Positions 62,508 through 64,000 of a DNA stretch of 64,000 bases are shown one piece after another (the stretch's first letter is position 1; each line of letters starts with the position of its first letter). Origin of the DNA: Chondrosia reniformis (Eukaryota; Porifera; Demospongiae; Chondrillida; Chondrillidae). The notes under the pieces were generated by a model that was given only the letters and a program-made list of their open reading frames with translations, searched no databases and was not told the origin of the DNA. The position numbers and the translations under genes are program-made. The stretch covers positions 6,875,001 through 6,939,000 of the forward strand of contig OX359195.1 of NCBI GenBank assembly GCA_947172415.1, given 5' to 3'.

Positions 62508-62990
62508 TAGTGAATTTGAAGTTCTTTAACCTCAACTTTAGCTGCAAATCTATTCCTTGAATATGATTCTACTTAGCTAAATACTTTTAATCTGTAGCTC
62601 TCATTGTTTGAGGGATTGCTTTTATAGCTGCCCACACATTGTGGCAGCTTGTGCATGCCTTGCTAGCTAGCCAATAGGATCAGAGGTGAGACATAATGTA
62701 ATTTCCTATTCATCACAGTAACTAATAAACATCACTTACTGTCTTTTTCAGGCTTCTTACTGTATTATATATGCATGATTCAAAAGTCATAAGGCTAGGT
62801 ATAGGCTATTGTTGTTTGGGAGAGGTGTGTAGACAATCTTTAGATAGTCAAATGTTGCCTGGCAACGTTCTGCTTGCTACTGTGTTGTGGACACCTTAGC
62901 ATTACTCTGCTAATGTGATCACAAGCAGGGCAGACTGTTAAAATGAAACACTTGTGTTTATCTGTCATTGTACTCCCCCAGTAAATCAAG
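62508..62990. promoter_or_regulatory. Divergent intergenic region
   Basis: Separates the ARF-like remnant (-) from the pseudokinase (+). No clear core promoter motif seen. Confidence 0.35.
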
Positions 62991-63833
62991 ATGGCTGAAG
63001 GAGGAGGTGATCGACCTCTTGTGAAGCCGAGGCCAGCGGGATTGAAGGTTAATGAAGAAATTTATCGTGGACGATTCGGAACGATATACACAGGCGATTT
63101 GGACGGATCCCCGGCGACAGTAGGACGCTTTAGTTTGCCTGACAAAAAGGTTGTTTCTGAAGACTGGAAAGCCTTACAAGATCTGGATCACCCTCACTTA
63201 GTAAAGTTCCTGGGAGCTTTTACTGGGAAAAAAGGCATCGGTGAGCTCTTTATCGTAGAAGGGAAAGTGGGGATCAATCTACGGCAGTTTTTAGATAGGA
63301 ACGGAGCAATATTGAGTAGGCAGAGACGCATCGAAGTTTGTGTCAACATTGTTCGTGGTGTCCACTGGTTGCACAACAGCACGCAAAAACCGGCAATTGT
63401 TCACGGTAATTTGAACGACAAGACGATCTTCGTAGCACCAGATGGAATTGTGAAAGTTGGAGGATTAGCACAGGGGAAATTGAGATTCGAACATTCAGAC
63501 TACACCGCTGACGACCCATTCGTTCCTCCCGAAATATTTAACAATGAAATGGAACAAGAAGAAGAATTTGACGTGTTCAGTGACACTCTGGACGTGTATG
63601 CTTTGGGGATCCTACAGTGGGAGGTGCTAGGCAACAAGCGCCCAAGCCCAATTGAGCACGGCCAAGGAAGAGTGGAGGAATTATTGAAACGAGACCCGAT
63701 TCTCTTTCAAGATCCTCACAAGGATATTATTGTTGCTACCATAGGATACTGCTTGGAGAAGAATCCATTAGATAGAACAACTGCTGAATGCCTTCATTAT
63801 GAAATGTTATGTCTAGTAGAAGGCGATATTGGT
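62991..63833 (+). CDS. TKL-family pseudokinase (first exon, continues off window)
   Basis: 281 codons up to a GTGAGT donor at 63834. The layout matches the kinase at 6483-6984: glycine loop YRGRFGTIYTG (25-35), DLDHPHLVKFLGAF, VHGNLNDKT, VKVGGLA, FVPPEIF as the APE-like motif, and YALGILQWEV. Every catalytic position has changed: VAIK Lys to Gly45, HRD to HGN (138-140), catalytic-loop Asn to Thr145, and DFG to GLA (158-160). The fold looks preserved, so a scaffold or allosteric role is likely. Partner domains (such as Kelch) would lie downstream of the window. Confidence 0.88.
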
Positions 63834-64000
63834 GTGAGTATTAATGTACAGTGTAGTAGCTACTATATGTTTTGATTTATAGACTGTTCATGCAAACAAC
63901 ATTCTGTGTCTCAATGACTGGTCTGGATATTGAATCTTATCCTTTTAAATTATATACATATCGTACTCCTCACCCTTGAATAGTCCCCTCCCTTGAATAG
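63834..64000. other. Start of the following intron
   Basis: Non-coding sequence after the donor at 63834. The near-tandem CCCTTGAATAG occurs twice at the very end. Confidence 0.5.

Overview
This window is animal nuclear DNA: AT-rich, with short GT-AG introns, metazoan housekeeping and chromatin genes, and no rRNA or tRNA gene that I can recognise. Two genes carry TKL-type kinase domains, one fused to a Kelch propeller. That architecture is greatly expanded in demosponges, so I infer a sponge (Amphimedon-like). This comes from gene architecture, not from a database match.

Left part (1-30162), gene-dense. In order: the 3'-truncated ASPH (aspartyl/asparaginyl beta-hydroxylase) gene (-); an intronless ARF GTPase with a TATA-Inr promoter (+); a kinase-Kelch gene with an apparent 1-nt frameshift (-); PCLAF, the PCNA-associated factor (-); an unidentified coiled-coil gene (-); two tandem MBOAT lysophospholipid acyltransferase genes (-) with patches of near-identity that include introns; KDM1B/LSD2 histone demethylase with a very large acidic insertion (+); CHRAC1 histone-fold protein (+); an intronless 481-aa gene resembling a bacterial clan-CD-like family (-); and CCDC43 (+). 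For KDM1B, CHRAC1, PCLAF, CCDC43 and MBOAT copy A the exon models were assembled by hand, and each sums to a whole number of codons.

Middle and right (about 30335-62075) is a 30-kb repeat domain. Monomers of about 170 bp occur in both orientations (called F and R here) with several orientation switches. Embedded in them are five copies of a roughly 1-kb core element, all on the + strand, in two subfamilies: A at 32231 and 59629, B at 35787, 54632 and 56857. Inside every core lies a roughly 350-bp segment that is almost invariant between subfamilies although its flanks have diverged. It has inverted-repeat arms, a TATA-like box just upstream, and a T-run exactly where conservation stops. I regard this as the best candidate for something undescribed, possibly a Pol III-type noncoding RNA gene family or a conversion-homogenised unit. 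The array has been invaded by a complete 10.2-kb CACTA/EnSpm DNA transposon (38621-48846, TIRs plus ACA target duplication), which carries a four-exon transposase, a nine-exon second gene, an accessory ORF and a 49-bp minisatellite. Two 5'-truncated non-LTR retrotransposons also sit in it, one with a restriction-like endonuclease C-terminus.

Right edge (62184-64000): a truncated ARF-like GTPase remnant abuts the array edge (-), followed by a divergently oriented TKL pseudokinase (+) that has lost every catalytic residue and continues off the window.
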